Shown here piece by piece: positions 56,520 through 64,000 of a stretch of 64,000 nt of DNA. The position numbers and the translations under genes were made by a program. Positions within the stretch are counted from its first letter, which is position 1; each line of letters opens with the position of its first letter. Location: NCBI GenBank assembly GCA_024234165.1, contig JACKOP010000004.1, positions 350,001-414,000 of the forward strand, read 5' to 3'. Below the pieces are notes generated by a model that saw nothing but the letters and a program-made list of their open reading frames with translations, did no database searches and was not told the origin of the DNA. The DNA comes from Pseudomonadales bacterium (GTDB taxonomy: Bacteria > Pseudomonadota > Gammaproteobacteria > Pseudomonadales > UBA5518).

Positions 56520-58150
56520 GGTCCAACACTCTCGAACACGAAGCCCATTCTTGCCGGCAACGCCCCCTCGGTGCGCACCAGCAGTTGTGGCGCATCCCGT
56601 CGCACACCGAACCCGGGGCAGTATGGCGCGGTGCACCATTGCATCACACCACCGTGCAGGCTGCTCAGGCGCACCACGCCGCCGTGCGGCAATCGCAACA
56701 GGCAGGCCTGGTCGGATTCGGGAATGATCTCGATATCCGGGTGAAACAATAGCCTACTGCCGAGCGCAGCGTGACCCTTCCCGCGCAACTCGTCCTCGAT
56801 ACGCACGTTCCAGGCAGCGCCAGAGCGCAAAAGCTCGACGACACGCCGATGACGAATACCCCCGCCCAGCGCGGGGAACGCGAGAATCTCACCCGAAAAC
56901 CGCAAGCCACCAGACACCGCTTCGATGCCTGCACGAAGCACCCGGGCCCGGCGCGCCACCCGGAACTCACCCCAGATCTCGGACTGCTCGGCCCCTTCCA
57001 CGGCCACCGTGTTGTGAGCCGCAGTGGAGCGCACGTAATGACGCATCGGCCCCGGTTCGTATTCGTACACCCCGGTATCGACCACGAAGGGCAGGCCACC
57101 CAGATACCACTCGAACGACAACATATCGCAGTGGGTGTGGCCCGGCTGGTACGCCGGCCCCACGTCACCACACTTCAGCAACAGCTCGCCGGCGTTCGCA
57201 TCACGCCAGCCGAATACACCGAAGCACGGCAGTTCGACGCGATCTGCGGCAAGCCCGGTCCACCGCAACCGCAGCGCCTGCGCACGCGAGTACAGCACGG
57301 AGGGGCGCGGCGCGCTGTTGAATGCCGAGTCGTTGAACAAGGGGTAACAGTCACCCGGAAACTCGATGCCTGCGAGCAGAGCCATGGCTCGAATCGCCGC
57401 TTGCTCCACCGCCTCACGCAAGGGCGCCCCCAGCGCACCTTCTACCGCACGATCCAGCTCGAGCAGATCGAGCAGCCCGCCGAGCAGCACACAGTGGTAC
57501 GAAGGACTGCGCTCGTAGTGCCCGCCATCCGGCAGGAACTGTTCGTGCACCTGCGCGAACAACCCCGCCCGCCCCATGCGCAACCAACGCGACGCATCCG
57601 GGGCCGGCAGCACCGCACCGGCGAACACCAGCGCCTTGAGGTTCTCGAAATAGTGGTTGGCGAGGATGTGTTTTTCCGGGCGCCGCTGCAGCCAGCGCGC
57701 TTGCGCCACCGCACTGGCCAGCAGCTGTGGCGCAGGCGGTTCGGCATTGCGCAGCAGCCACCGGCACCAGCTGACCAGTCGCAGGCTGAGCGCATAGGGT
57801 TCCCAGCCGGGCGATGAGCCCGGCGGGTTGCTGTGTATCCAGTGCGCAATCAGATCCCGCTGTACGCGGGGTTCCAGGTCACCGCCGTCCAGATATTGGA
57901 AGTAGTGGAGGTTGTAGCCCCAGAGCCTGGGCACACCGGGCGGACGCCAATCGAGCTCACCGGCCGCGAAGGACACGTCACGGTTCAGGAAACGGAACGA
58001 CACCGGGTGGGCAAACGGCTGCGCCTCGGCCGGCTGCGCAGCCCAGCGATCCAAGCGCTCCTGCACCGCGCGGCGCAACACCCATACCGCGAGCTGACTG
58101 GGCCGCAGGTGACGCAGCGTGGAAAACAGCAATCGGGCGCGGGCGAGCAC
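56504..58150 (-). CDS. heparinase II/III-like / alginate-lyase family protein
   Basis: A protein of about 548 residues with an N-terminal alpha-helical toroid (LRHLRPSQLAVWVLRRAVQE, ANHYFENLKALVFAGAVLP, FLPDGGHYERSPSYHCVLL) and a C-terminal beta-sandwich (heparinase II/III: QPGHTHCDMLSFEWYLGGL, VDTGVYEYEPGPMRHYVRST, AAHNTVAVEG). The NHYFEN, ERSPSYH and HTHCDMLSFE segments are catalytic-region signatures. It would cleave or edit a uronic-acid-containing polymer made by this locus. GTG 58150 lies two bases after the stop of the upstream gene. No clear signal peptide is seen, so the compartment is open. Start is uncertain. Confidence 0.85.
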   Translation of the reverse strand: MLARARLLFSTLRHLRPSQLAVWVLRRAVQERLDRWAAQPAEAQPFAHPVSFRFLNRDVSFAAGELDWRPPGVPRLWGYNLHYFQYLDGGDLEPRVQRDLIAHWIHSNPPGSSPGWEPYALSLRLVSWCRWLLRNAEPPAPQLLASAVAQARWLQRRPEKHILANHYFENLKALVFAGAVLPAPDASRWLRMGRAGLFAQVHEQFLPDGGHYERSPSYHCVLLGGLLDLLELDRAVEGALGAPLREAVEQAAIRAMALLAGIEFPGDCYPLFNDSAFNSAPRPSVLYSRAQALRLRWTGLAADRVELPCFGVFGWRDANAGELLLKCGDVGPAYQPGHTHCDMLSFEWYLGGLPFVVDTGVYEYEPGPMRHYVRSTAAHNTVAVEGAEQSEIWGEFRVARRARVLRAGIEAVSGGLRFSGEILAFPALGGGIRHRRVVELLRSGAAWNVRIEDELRGKGHAALGSRLLFHPDIEIIPESDQACLLRLPHGGVVRLSSLHGGVMQWCTAPYCPGFGVRRDAPQLLVRTEGALPARMGFVFESVGPLHDP

Positions 58151-58152
58151 GC

Positions 58153-60273
58153 TCAGCGTCCGATCTCCTCGGCGGCGCGGATGCATACCTCGGCCACCTC
58201 GAAGAGTTCGGTGGGCGGTATCAACCCGGTCGCATCGCCGCTGGTGATGGCCTGCACGAAGGCCGCGGCGCAGGCGCGCTGTCCCTTGTCCTGCCTCCAC
58301 GCCCGGCTGGAGGCCAACCCCGGCCAACCCACGCTTTCGAGCCTGCGGAAGTTGTCGATGCGCGCGATACCTCCCTCGCAAAAGACCTCGAGCCGCTCCT
58401 TGGGAAAACGCCGGTTGCCGTTCGCAAAGTAGTGCACCGTGCCCACACTGCCGTTGGCGAACCCGAGTTGCAGCGACCAGGTGTCGCGCGGTCCCTGCCC
58501 CGCCATCGCCACAACAGCGTGTCGCGAAATGGGCGAGCCCGCCAGGTAGCGCAACAAGTCCACGAAGTGGCAGCCCTCACCGATGAGCCGCCCACCGCCC
58601 ACCTGCGGGTCTTGCGTCCAGTGCGAAGCGGGGATGGCGCCCGAATTGACCGTCATGACCATCGATACCGATGCCTGCCGCCCGGACAGCGCACGCTTGA
58701 GCGCCTGCACCTGCGGCGCGTAGCGGCGGTTGAAGCCCACCATCAGGATTGGTGCTTCCTTGCCCAGCCCCGCGTGGCAACTGCGCACCTGATCGAGTTG
58801 TTCCAGTGTAATGGCCAGGGGCTTCTCGACGAACACGTGCTTGCCACTGCCCAAGGCGTCCACCACCCACCGCGCGTGGCTGTCATGGCGAGTAGTAACC
58901 ACCACGGCGTGGACCGAGTCGTCGGTTAGCAGCGCGGCCGCGTCGGTGGTGGCCTGCTCCACCCCGTGCTTGCGCCCGACGTGGACCGCACTGAGCCCGG
59001 TAGCAGACGCAATGGCGCGCAGTCGTGCCGGTGTGCGCGCAAACGCCGGCACCAGCACGGCCGACGCGTAGTTGCCGGCGCCCACGAACGCCAACGACAC
59101 GCTGCCCGTGCCCGGTCGGTTGGGCGGCGGCAGGTCCACGGTGCGCTGCATCAATGCCACCGGGTCACCGCCGGGGTATTTCAGCAGCACACCCAGCGGG
59201 TTGCCTGTGGCAATGAGGTCATAGGCCTGGGGCGCATCCTCGAACGCAAAGCGGTGGCTGATGAGCGGCCGCACATCCAGGCGCCCGTCGGCCATCATGT
59301 CCAGCACCGCCTCGAAATTACGCTGCTCCGTCCAGCGCACGTAGCCGATGGGGTAGTCGTGACCCTTTTCCTCGTATTCCGGGTCATAGCGGCCCGGACC
59401 ATAGGAACACGAGACCTGGAAGCTGAGTTCCTTCTCGTAGAAGTCGGCGCGCGACATCTCCATGCCCACCACGCCCACCAGCACGATGCGCCCGCGCTTG
59501 CGGCACATGGTGGCGGCTTGGTGGATGGGCTCGTTGCTCTTGGTGGATGCAGTGATCAGCACCGCGTCCACGCCGCGCCCCCGGGAGAAGCGCTGCGCCG
59601 CCGCCAGCGGATCCTGCCCGCGTGACAGGCGTACCACCTCTGCGCCGAACCGCTCGGCCAGATCGAGCTTCGCCTCATCGAAATCCAGGCCCAGCACGCG
59701 GCAGCCGTGCGCGCGCAGCAATTGCACGGCAATGAGGCCTATCAGCCCCAGGCCAGTGACCACGACAGATTCACCCAGCGTGGGCTGTATGAGGCGTATG
59801 CCCTGCAGCGCGATGGAGGCGATCACGCCAAAGGCGGCGCATTCGTCATCCACCGCGTCGGGGACCCTGGCGCAGAGGTTCTTGGGGACGCAAACGATCT
59901 CGGCGTGCTTGCCGTTGGACAGGACACGATCGCCGACCGAAAAGCCCTGCACGCCCTGCCCAACGGACTCGACCACACCAACATTGCAGTAGCCCAGCGC
60001 CAATGGTGTATCGAGTTTGTTCCGGACGGACTCGAGCGTCTGGATGAGGCCGTCGCTTCTTACCTTATCGAGGACTTGGCGGACTTTGTCGGGTTGTTGG
60101 AGGGCCTTTTGGATAAGGTTTCCGCGACCAAAATCCACAAGCATTCTTTCGGTACCAATGGACACCAAGGTAACCGACGCACGCACCCACACCGCCCCAT
60201 GCTCAACGGACAGGGACGGCAACTCCGTTAGGACTATCGCTCCCTTATTGAGATCCTGAGTAAGTTGCCGCAT
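58153..60273 (-). CDS. bi-domain oxidoreductase: zinc-type alcohol dehydrogenase fused to Gfo/Idh/MocA
   Basis: A 706-residue fusion. Residues about 1-370 are a medium-chain dehydrogenase fold (LSVEHGAVWVRASVTLVSIG, PLALGYCNVGVVESVGQGVQ, VVVTGLGLIGLIAVQLLRAH). Residues about 380-706 are a Gfo/Idh/MocA NAD-binding oxidoreductase (LAFVGAGNYASAVLVPAFAR, GKHVFVEKPLAITLEQLDQV, GGGRLIGEGCHFVDLLRYLA with conserved His/Asp). Both could act on a nucleotide sugar. Such fusions recur in capsule and exopolysaccharide clusters next to heparinase-like genes, as here. ATG 60273 is preferred to a GTG at 60285. The precise reaction is unknown. Confidence 0.87.
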   Translation of the reverse strand: MRQLTQDLNKGAIVLTELPSLSVEHGAVWVRASVTLVSIGTERMLVDFGRGNLIQKALQQPDKVRQVLDKVRSDGLIQTLESVRNKLDTPLALGYCNVGVVESVGQGVQGFSVGDRVLSNGKHAEIVCVPKNLCARVPDAVDDECAAFGVIASIALQGIRLIQPTLGESVVVTGLGLIGLIAVQLLRAHGCRVLGLDFDEAKLDLAERFGAEVVRLSRGQDPLAAAQRFSRGRGVDAVLITASTKSNEPIHQAATMCRKRGRIVLVGVVGMEMSRADFYEKELSFQVSCSYGPGRYDPEYEEKGHDYPIGYVRWTEQRNFEAVLDMMADGRLDVRPLISHRFAFEDAPQAYDLIATGNPLGVLLKYPGGDPVALMQRTVDLPPPNRPGTGSVSLAFVGAGNYASAVLVPAFARTPARLRAIASATGLSAVHVGRKHGVEQATTDAAALLTDDSVHAVVVTTRHDSHARWVVDALGSGKHVFVEKPLAITLEQLDQVRSCHAGLGKEAPILMVGFNRRYAPQVQALKRALSGRQASVSMVMTVNSGAIPASHWTQDPQVGGGRLIGEGCHFVDLLRYLAGSPISRHAVVAMAGQGPRDTWSLQLGFANGSVGTVHYFANGNRRFPKERLEVFCEGGIARIDNFRRLESVGWPGLASSRAWRQDKGQRACAAAFVQAITSGDATGLIPPTELFEVAEVCIRAAEEIGR

Positions 60274-60365
60274 CCAGAAACCCACCTTTCGCGCAGCGTC
60301 AAAATTGCGCCTGAACCAGCAACTGCAACGACATGCAGCTTACCGGAGACGCCTACTTTTCAAAT

Positions 60366-60878
60366 TTAATCTCGAACCTTAATTAACCTTGCCGGCACAC
60401 CGCCCACGACCGAATAAGGAGCCACGTCCCGCGTGACCACTGCGCCACCAGCAATAACCGCCCCTTCGCCAATTGTCACCCCCGCCATAATTAAACAATT
60501 TGCCCCTACCCAAACGTCGTCACCAATGGTGATCGGCTTTCTTTCATGGCCCCCACCGTGAATCCGAGCGCGACCGGCCGGGATATTGTGATTTGACGAA
60601 TTAATCTGGGTCCGATAGCCAATTAGAACTCTCGACCCTATCCGAACACCACCACTGCAAACGACGATGACATCCAGAGCAAAATCAACATCATCACCGA
60701 CAATCAGACCACGCGGCGGCGCAATCCACACACCAGGATAATAAATTGTGCGCCTCCCAACTTGGGCCCCTAAAAGCCGAAGAAAGCCGCTTTTAAGCGC
60801 ATTGAGAACGGCAAACCGGGGCAACAAAAATAGAATACGCTGAACCATTTCGTAGGTGACGACGAGAAAGCTCCTCAC
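60366..60878 (-). CDS. hexapeptide-repeat acyltransferase (WbbJ-like)
   Basis: A 170-residue left-handed beta-helix acyltransferase: LIVGDDVDFALDVIVVCSGG, RIGSRVLIGYRTQINSSNHN, KPITIGDDVWVGANCLIMAG and VTIGEGAVIAGGAVVTRDVA show the hexapeptide pattern, and NSSNHNIP gives the active-site histidine. It probably acetylates a sugar of the polysaccharide. It starts at GTG 60878, overlapping the upstream glycosyltransferase stop by 4 bases (GTGA). Its DNA is more AT-rich than the core genes. Confidence 0.88.
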   Translation of the reverse strand: MRSFLVVTYEMVQRILFLLPRFAVLNALKSGFLRLLGAQVGRRTIYYPGVWIAPPRGLIVGDDVDFALDVIVVCSGGVRIGSRVLIGYRTQINSSNHNIPAGRARIHGGGHERKPITIGDDVWVGANCLIMAGVTIGEGAVIAGGAVVTRDVAPYSVVGGVPARLIKVRD

Positions 60879-62044
60879 GCCCCCTCCCGCCTTACCAAGT
60901 TGAGTATTCCAACAAACTTCTCTTCCAGAAGCGGAAGCGCTCGCAACCGCGCAGCCCCTTCAATGATCATCGACTCCTGCAGGGCCCTATCTCGGATCAC
61001 TCTTATCATCGCGCTAGCCGACGCCACTGGATCATGCGGCTCAACATATACTGCCGAGGCACCACAGATATGCACAGCAAAATCACGCCTACTACATATC
61101 AACGGCAGACCGGCCTTCCAAGCCTCTATATAATTGTTGGAGAAACTTTCCAAGTCGCTGATGTTCACCAGAAAATCGGAATCATCATAGACCTCTTGAA
61201 TTCTATCCGGTGGAATCGAACCGACGAACCTGAATCGACGATCAAGAACTGCAGCAGAATCACGAACAGCAGGGTACGCAGTCTCAAAGGTTCCCCGATC
61301 CACAGAAACGACAAACGTGAAAGCGTCAAAACCCAACGCCTCCATTTCCAACGCCATACTAGGCAGTCGCCACAAGTTCTTGTGCGGATCAAGGCCGCTT
61401 AAGACGAGCAGTCGAACCCCTTGGTCACCAGTACCACGAGTTCGCTCTACAGGCCGCACGAACGCAGACGGTACCGGTGGCGATACGACCACATTGTCGC
61501 GTGCGATTTTCAAAACCGACGCAAGCCTATTCGCCATAACATCTGTTTCGGCGACAACAACACTTGCCCTGCGTATGCGCCGAATGCGCAAATAGTTTAC
61601 TACGCGAGTACGAAGCCTTCGCCGCCTCGGAATGAATCCCCAGTACGAACTGTCCGCGTAGCAAATTATTGGATAAGCAACACAAACCACCGAAAACACG
61701 TTCTTACCCACCGGCAAGCCCGCGCCAAAGAACGTAAAGACCGCCCGAATGTCATGCTTTCTTATAAAGCAGCGCAAGAAAAACAACTCAAACCACTTTC
61801 GCCCAAAATATCCGTCTGGGCACTCAATTACAGCTTCGTCACATTCAAAGTTACCACGCGACGCAAGAATCCCTCCTTTCGGCACCAAGAAGAATACTTT
61901 ACCTATGTGAGACGGGTATTTCCTGAAGAAATTAATGAAATTAAGAGCGAGTTGCACCCCACCACCGACCTTAATTGCACCGCAGTCCACCAGCAACGAG
62001 ATCTTCTCCCTACCAACTGAGCCATCGTCTGAGCTTATATCCAT
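60875..62044 (-). CDS. glycosyltransferase, GT-B fold
   Basis: A 389-residue protein. The C-terminal half is a GT4-like donor domain: GVRLLVLSGLDPHKNLWRLP, DDSDFLVNISDLESFSNNYI (E-containing motif) and EAWKAGLPLICSRRDFAVHI. The N-terminal half (KISLLVDCGAIKVGGGVQLA) is less conserved. ATG 62044 is chosen; a TTG at 62077 is possible. Base composition is clearly lower in GC than the surrounding core genome, pointing to acquisition as part of a variable sugar cluster. It is coupled to the acyltransferase gene. Confidence 0.85.
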   Translation of the reverse strand: MDISSDDGSVGREKISLLVDCGAIKVGGGVQLALNFINFFRKYPSHIGKVFFLVPKGGILASRGNFECDEAVIECPDGYFGRKWFELFFLRCFIRKHDIRAVFTFFGAGLPVGKNVFSVVCVAYPIICYADSSYWGFIPRRRRLRTRVVNYLRIRRIRRASVVVAETDVMANRLASVLKIARDNVVVSPPVPSAFVRPVERTRGTGDQGVRLLVLSGLDPHKNLWRLPSMALEMEALGFDAFTFVVSVDRGTFETAYPAVRDSAAVLDRRFRFVGSIPPDRIQEVYDDSDFLVNISDLESFSNNYIEAWKAGLPLICSRRDFAVHICGASAVYVEPHDPVASASAMIRVIRDRALQESMIIEGAARLRALPLLEEKFVGILNLVRREGA

Positions 62045-62192
62045 GGGAAAGGTAGCCTCATCAACCAACACGTCCAAACACCTTCAAAATGCGCACCGCC
62101 ACAACAGCGTTACCTAAAAACTGCCGTTTGACTGCCATGGCTGGATACCGCCGCCATTAGTTTTTCTACATATGCCGTCGGCGTCGAAATCC
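62045..62192. other. AT-rich spacer, no gene seen
   Basis: About 150 AT-rich bases between a DUF4832-like gene and a glycosyltransferase gene on the minus strand. No convincing gene, terminator or repeat is visible; a promoter for the 60.4-62.0 kb pair could lie here. Confidence 0.4.
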
Positions 62193-63641
62193 CTAATTGA
62201 CAGTAACACCGGCAGGCGGAGCTGGCCCATTCAACACCCTCAGCAATTTCACGGTAGCGAGCGGATACCACCCGTCGCAAGTCTTACCTTCAATCGCTAT
62301 AGGTAACTTTCTGTCATTCGCACCACTTAGAAGTAACCCCACCTCCAGCGAATAAGTCTCGCCCTCCATCAATTCCGGCACACTGGGAATCACGAAGGAA
62401 ACCCTCATCGACTTCGCACCGGGCAGGAGCCCCTTAACGCTGCTAGTCGTCTCTACCGCGTACGCCGTCACATCGGAACGCCGCAGCCTGAATCCGACGC
62501 GATAATCTCGGTAAGGTGGAGCAACCCCCACATTCTCCCAATCCAAGCTCACGAGATTCGCGGACCCAATTCGGAGCCGCGCAGGGAAGTAGGCCCTTCT
62601 CAGAATCAATCTGAATCCAAGCTTCAGGAGCGCCGCCTCAAATGCTTCGCGCTGTGCCACTGGGATAGTCCATGCCTGCGTGTGATACACGGACGCATGC
62701 CACGACAGGGCATCCGCCAGAACAGCGGACGCCGGCTCCTTCCACGTAGATGGATCCAAGCAGGCTTCCAATGCCACTGGGGCCCTAGTCCACGCATCCC
62801 GAAGCGCCAAATTATTCGCAGAAGGCGTATAGCTGTAGTCGTGGTGGTTGTACTGGTCAGCTGGATCTGAATCGCCCCAGCAATCACCTCTCCAAGCGGT
62901 CCTACCGAGGTTTGCGGCATAGATCGCAAATGGCTTTTCGCGACCACCAACCAACATCACCAATGGTGTCTTCTTGAAGCTCGAATAATACAGGTCGATA
63001 ACCTGCTTCTGGATGTCCCACGAAGGAAAGTGCGCAGGATCGGGATCATTGTATTGATGCCATTCTCCCCACGCACCAATCGAGCGAATGTCTATTGAAC
63101 TTATATCAGGATGACCGTCATATCGTGCGGCGAAGTCGAGAATGAAATCCCGGTGGTTGGCCAGAAGGTCTGCTGAAGCCCAGTCAATGCCGCCGCTTGG
63201 CCAGACTACTAAGCCTTTGTCCCTCATCCACTGTGGCGTCCACCTGGCATCCCGATCATCATTGAGCATGATCGGACCAATATCCATTGTCCGCCCTTGC
63301 ATCCGTACTTCCGCGAGAGACTTATCGATCAACGCCCAATTGTATTCACCTTTGCGCGGCTCGAGTTGAGCCCAGGTATATCTGAAATACGCAGCCCCAC
63401 TCGGATACCCTTCCGCAGCGGCCAAACTGGTCGTGTTGAAGGTCTGCCGTCCTACACCCGGCGTCTGTATGAGCCCCTGGAGTTCCACCGGCCTAACCTC
63501 GACGAATTCAGCTGGAAGCACCGGCCAACTCATTGAGATCAAGAGAAGACAGGCTATAGAAGTTCGAATGGGACAATAAAGACACGGCCGCGAGCCAGCT
63601 ACTTGGCCCGCACCACCCCAACTCGGACGACTTGCGCTCAT
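62193..63641 (-). CDS. secreted DUF4832-like / glycosidase-fold protein
   Basis: A 482-residue protein with a late signal-like helix (TSIACLLLISMSWPVLPAEF, about 28-47). The middle resembles a beta-galactosidase-like TIM barrel: SGAAYFRYTWAQLEPRKGEY, YDGHPDISSIDIRSIGAWGE (a strand ending in an acidic residue), and WGDSDPADQYNHHDYSYTP. The C-terminal quarter (LVSLDWENVGVAPPYRDYRV, GETYSLEVGLLLSG) is a beta-sandwich typical of DUF4832 proteins. It may bind or cut the exported polymer. ATG 63641 overlaps the stop of the preceding glycosyltransferase (ATGA). The family call is moderate; activity is unproven. Confidence 0.72.
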   Translation of the reverse strand: MSASRPSWGGAGQVAGSRPCLYCPIRTSIACLLLISMSWPVLPAEFVEVRPVELQGLIQTPGVGRQTFNTTSLAAAEGYPSGAAYFRYTWAQLEPRKGEYNWALIDKSLAEVRMQGRTMDIGPIMLNDDRDARWTPQWMRDKGLVVWPSGGIDWASADLLANHRDFILDFAARYDGHPDISSIDIRSIGAWGEWHQYNDPDPAHFPSWDIQKQVIDLYYSSFKKTPLVMLVGGREKPFAIYAANLGRTAWRGDCWGDSDPADQYNHHDYSYTPSANNLALRDAWTRAPVALEACLDPSTWKEPASAVLADALSWHASVYHTQAWTIPVAQREAFEAALLKLGFRLILRRAYFPARLRIGSANLVSLDWENVGVAPPYRDYRVGFRLRRSDVTAYAVETTSSVKGLLPGAKSMRVSFVIPSVPELMEGETYSLEVGLLLSGANDRKLPIAIEGKTCDGWYPLATVKLLRVLNGPAPPAGVTVN

Positions 63642-64000
63642 CGTCCACCTCCAGCCTTAGCAGCCAATGCAGCCTCGTAGAGCGATACATACCGCTGAGC
63701 AACCCTGACAATATCGAATTGGTTCCGATAGGAAGATGCCGCGGTTGCAGCCGCGCGCCGGACTGCCGAACTATTTAATACGTATTTTTTAAGACAATCC
63801 GACAAGGCCGCGGGGCTCTCAGCTTGAAAGAACATCGTGCCGGGACCACCAAACTGTCGGAATGCGGGGATGTCTGGAAGGATCAGGGGAATACCTGCAC
63901 ACGCCGCCTCAATGCACGCAATGGAAAGGCCCTCGAACCTTGACGCCATAACCAGCGCTTCACAGCCCGTCAGAAACGGCGCGACGTTTTCTACGTGACC
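63638..64000 (-). CDS. glycosyltransferase family 4 (5' part outside window)
   Basis: Only the C-terminal 120 residues are in the window; the frame stays open through base 64000 beyond an internal ATG at 63949. The visible part, NVAPFLTGCEALVMASRFEG followed by LSIACIEAACAGIPLILPDI, is the donor-sugar site of GT4 enzymes, with the E-x7-E pair. It is the first visible gene of the minus-strand polysaccharide run and is coupled to the DUF4832-like gene. Confidence 0.85.
   Translation of the reverse strand, partial: GHVENVAPFLTGCEALVMASRFEGLSIACIEAACAGIPLILPDIPAFRQFGGPGTMFFQAESPAALSDCLKKYVLNSSAVRRAAATAASSYRNQFDIVRVAQRYVSLYEAALAAKAGGGR

Overview
The window reads as a high-GC chromosomal segment of a gammaproteobacterium. 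From about 13.9 to 48.4 kb, gene content and order match a block I know from Pseudomonas: dksA-gluQ-cbrA-cbrB-(sRNA)-pcnB-folK-panB-panC-acs, then pnp-rpsO-truB-rbfA-infB-nusA-rimP-tRNA-fMet-tRNA-Leu-secG-tpiA-glmM-folP-ftsH-rlmE-yhbY-greA-carB-carA. The first 6 kb (M23 peptidase-anmK-erpA-bactofilin-argC-hemJ-hemL) resembles another Pseudomonas neighbourhood. Several departures (no panD or pgi between panC and acs, a PPi-type phosphofructokinase, palindromic repeat arrays, an exosortase locus upstream of carA) suggest a relative in Pseudomonadales in the broad sense rather than Pseudomonas itself. The taxonomic call is inference from synteny only.

Layout. 0-12.7 kb: envelope and cofactor genes (M23 endopeptidase, anmK and mpl for murein recycling, erpA, bactofilin, argC, hemJ, hemL), PPi-linked carbon metabolism (pfp, ppa), cysE with an M15 peptidase, and a patatin-like phospholipase. 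12.7-20.2 kb: a hemerythrin-domain gene divergent from dksA, then gluQ and a CbrAB two-component system followed by an intergenic CrcZ-like small RNA. 20.2-26.5 kb: pcnB, folK, a deoxynucleoside kinase, panB, panC and acs. 26.5-41.6 kb: a long minus-strand run of RNA-processing and translation genes with two tRNAs, then secG, tpiA, glmM, folP and ftsH. 41.7-48.4 kb: rlmE, yhbY, greA and carAB, with palindromic repeats packed into the spacers.

48.7-64 kb, all on the minus strand, is an exopolysaccharide and exosortase locus. In transcription order it holds a cut-off glycosyltransferase, a secreted DUF4832-like protein, a glycosyltransferase, a hexapeptide acyltransferase, a fused dehydrogenase/Gfo-Idh oxidoreductase, a heparinase-like protein, a glycosyltransferase, an exosortase D/EpsI fusion, a polyprenyl-phosphate sugar-phosphate transferase, one VPLPA-CTERM substrate and the PrsT TPR lipoprotein. 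The genes fit together as polymer initiation on undecaprenyl phosphate, chain assembly and modification, and XrtD processing of a C-terminally tagged surface protein. The 60.3-64 kb part is visibly more AT-rich.

The points I find most worth attention are: CbrB has lost the sigma54-contacting GAFTGA loop although its system and a CrcZ-like RNA locus are retained; a palindromic element recurs upstream of three exosortase-locus transcription units; three arrays share a GTCGG-CCGAC palindrome architecture, one being nine 47-bp units between rlmE and ftsH; and the initiator tRNA has a U1-U72 mismatch.
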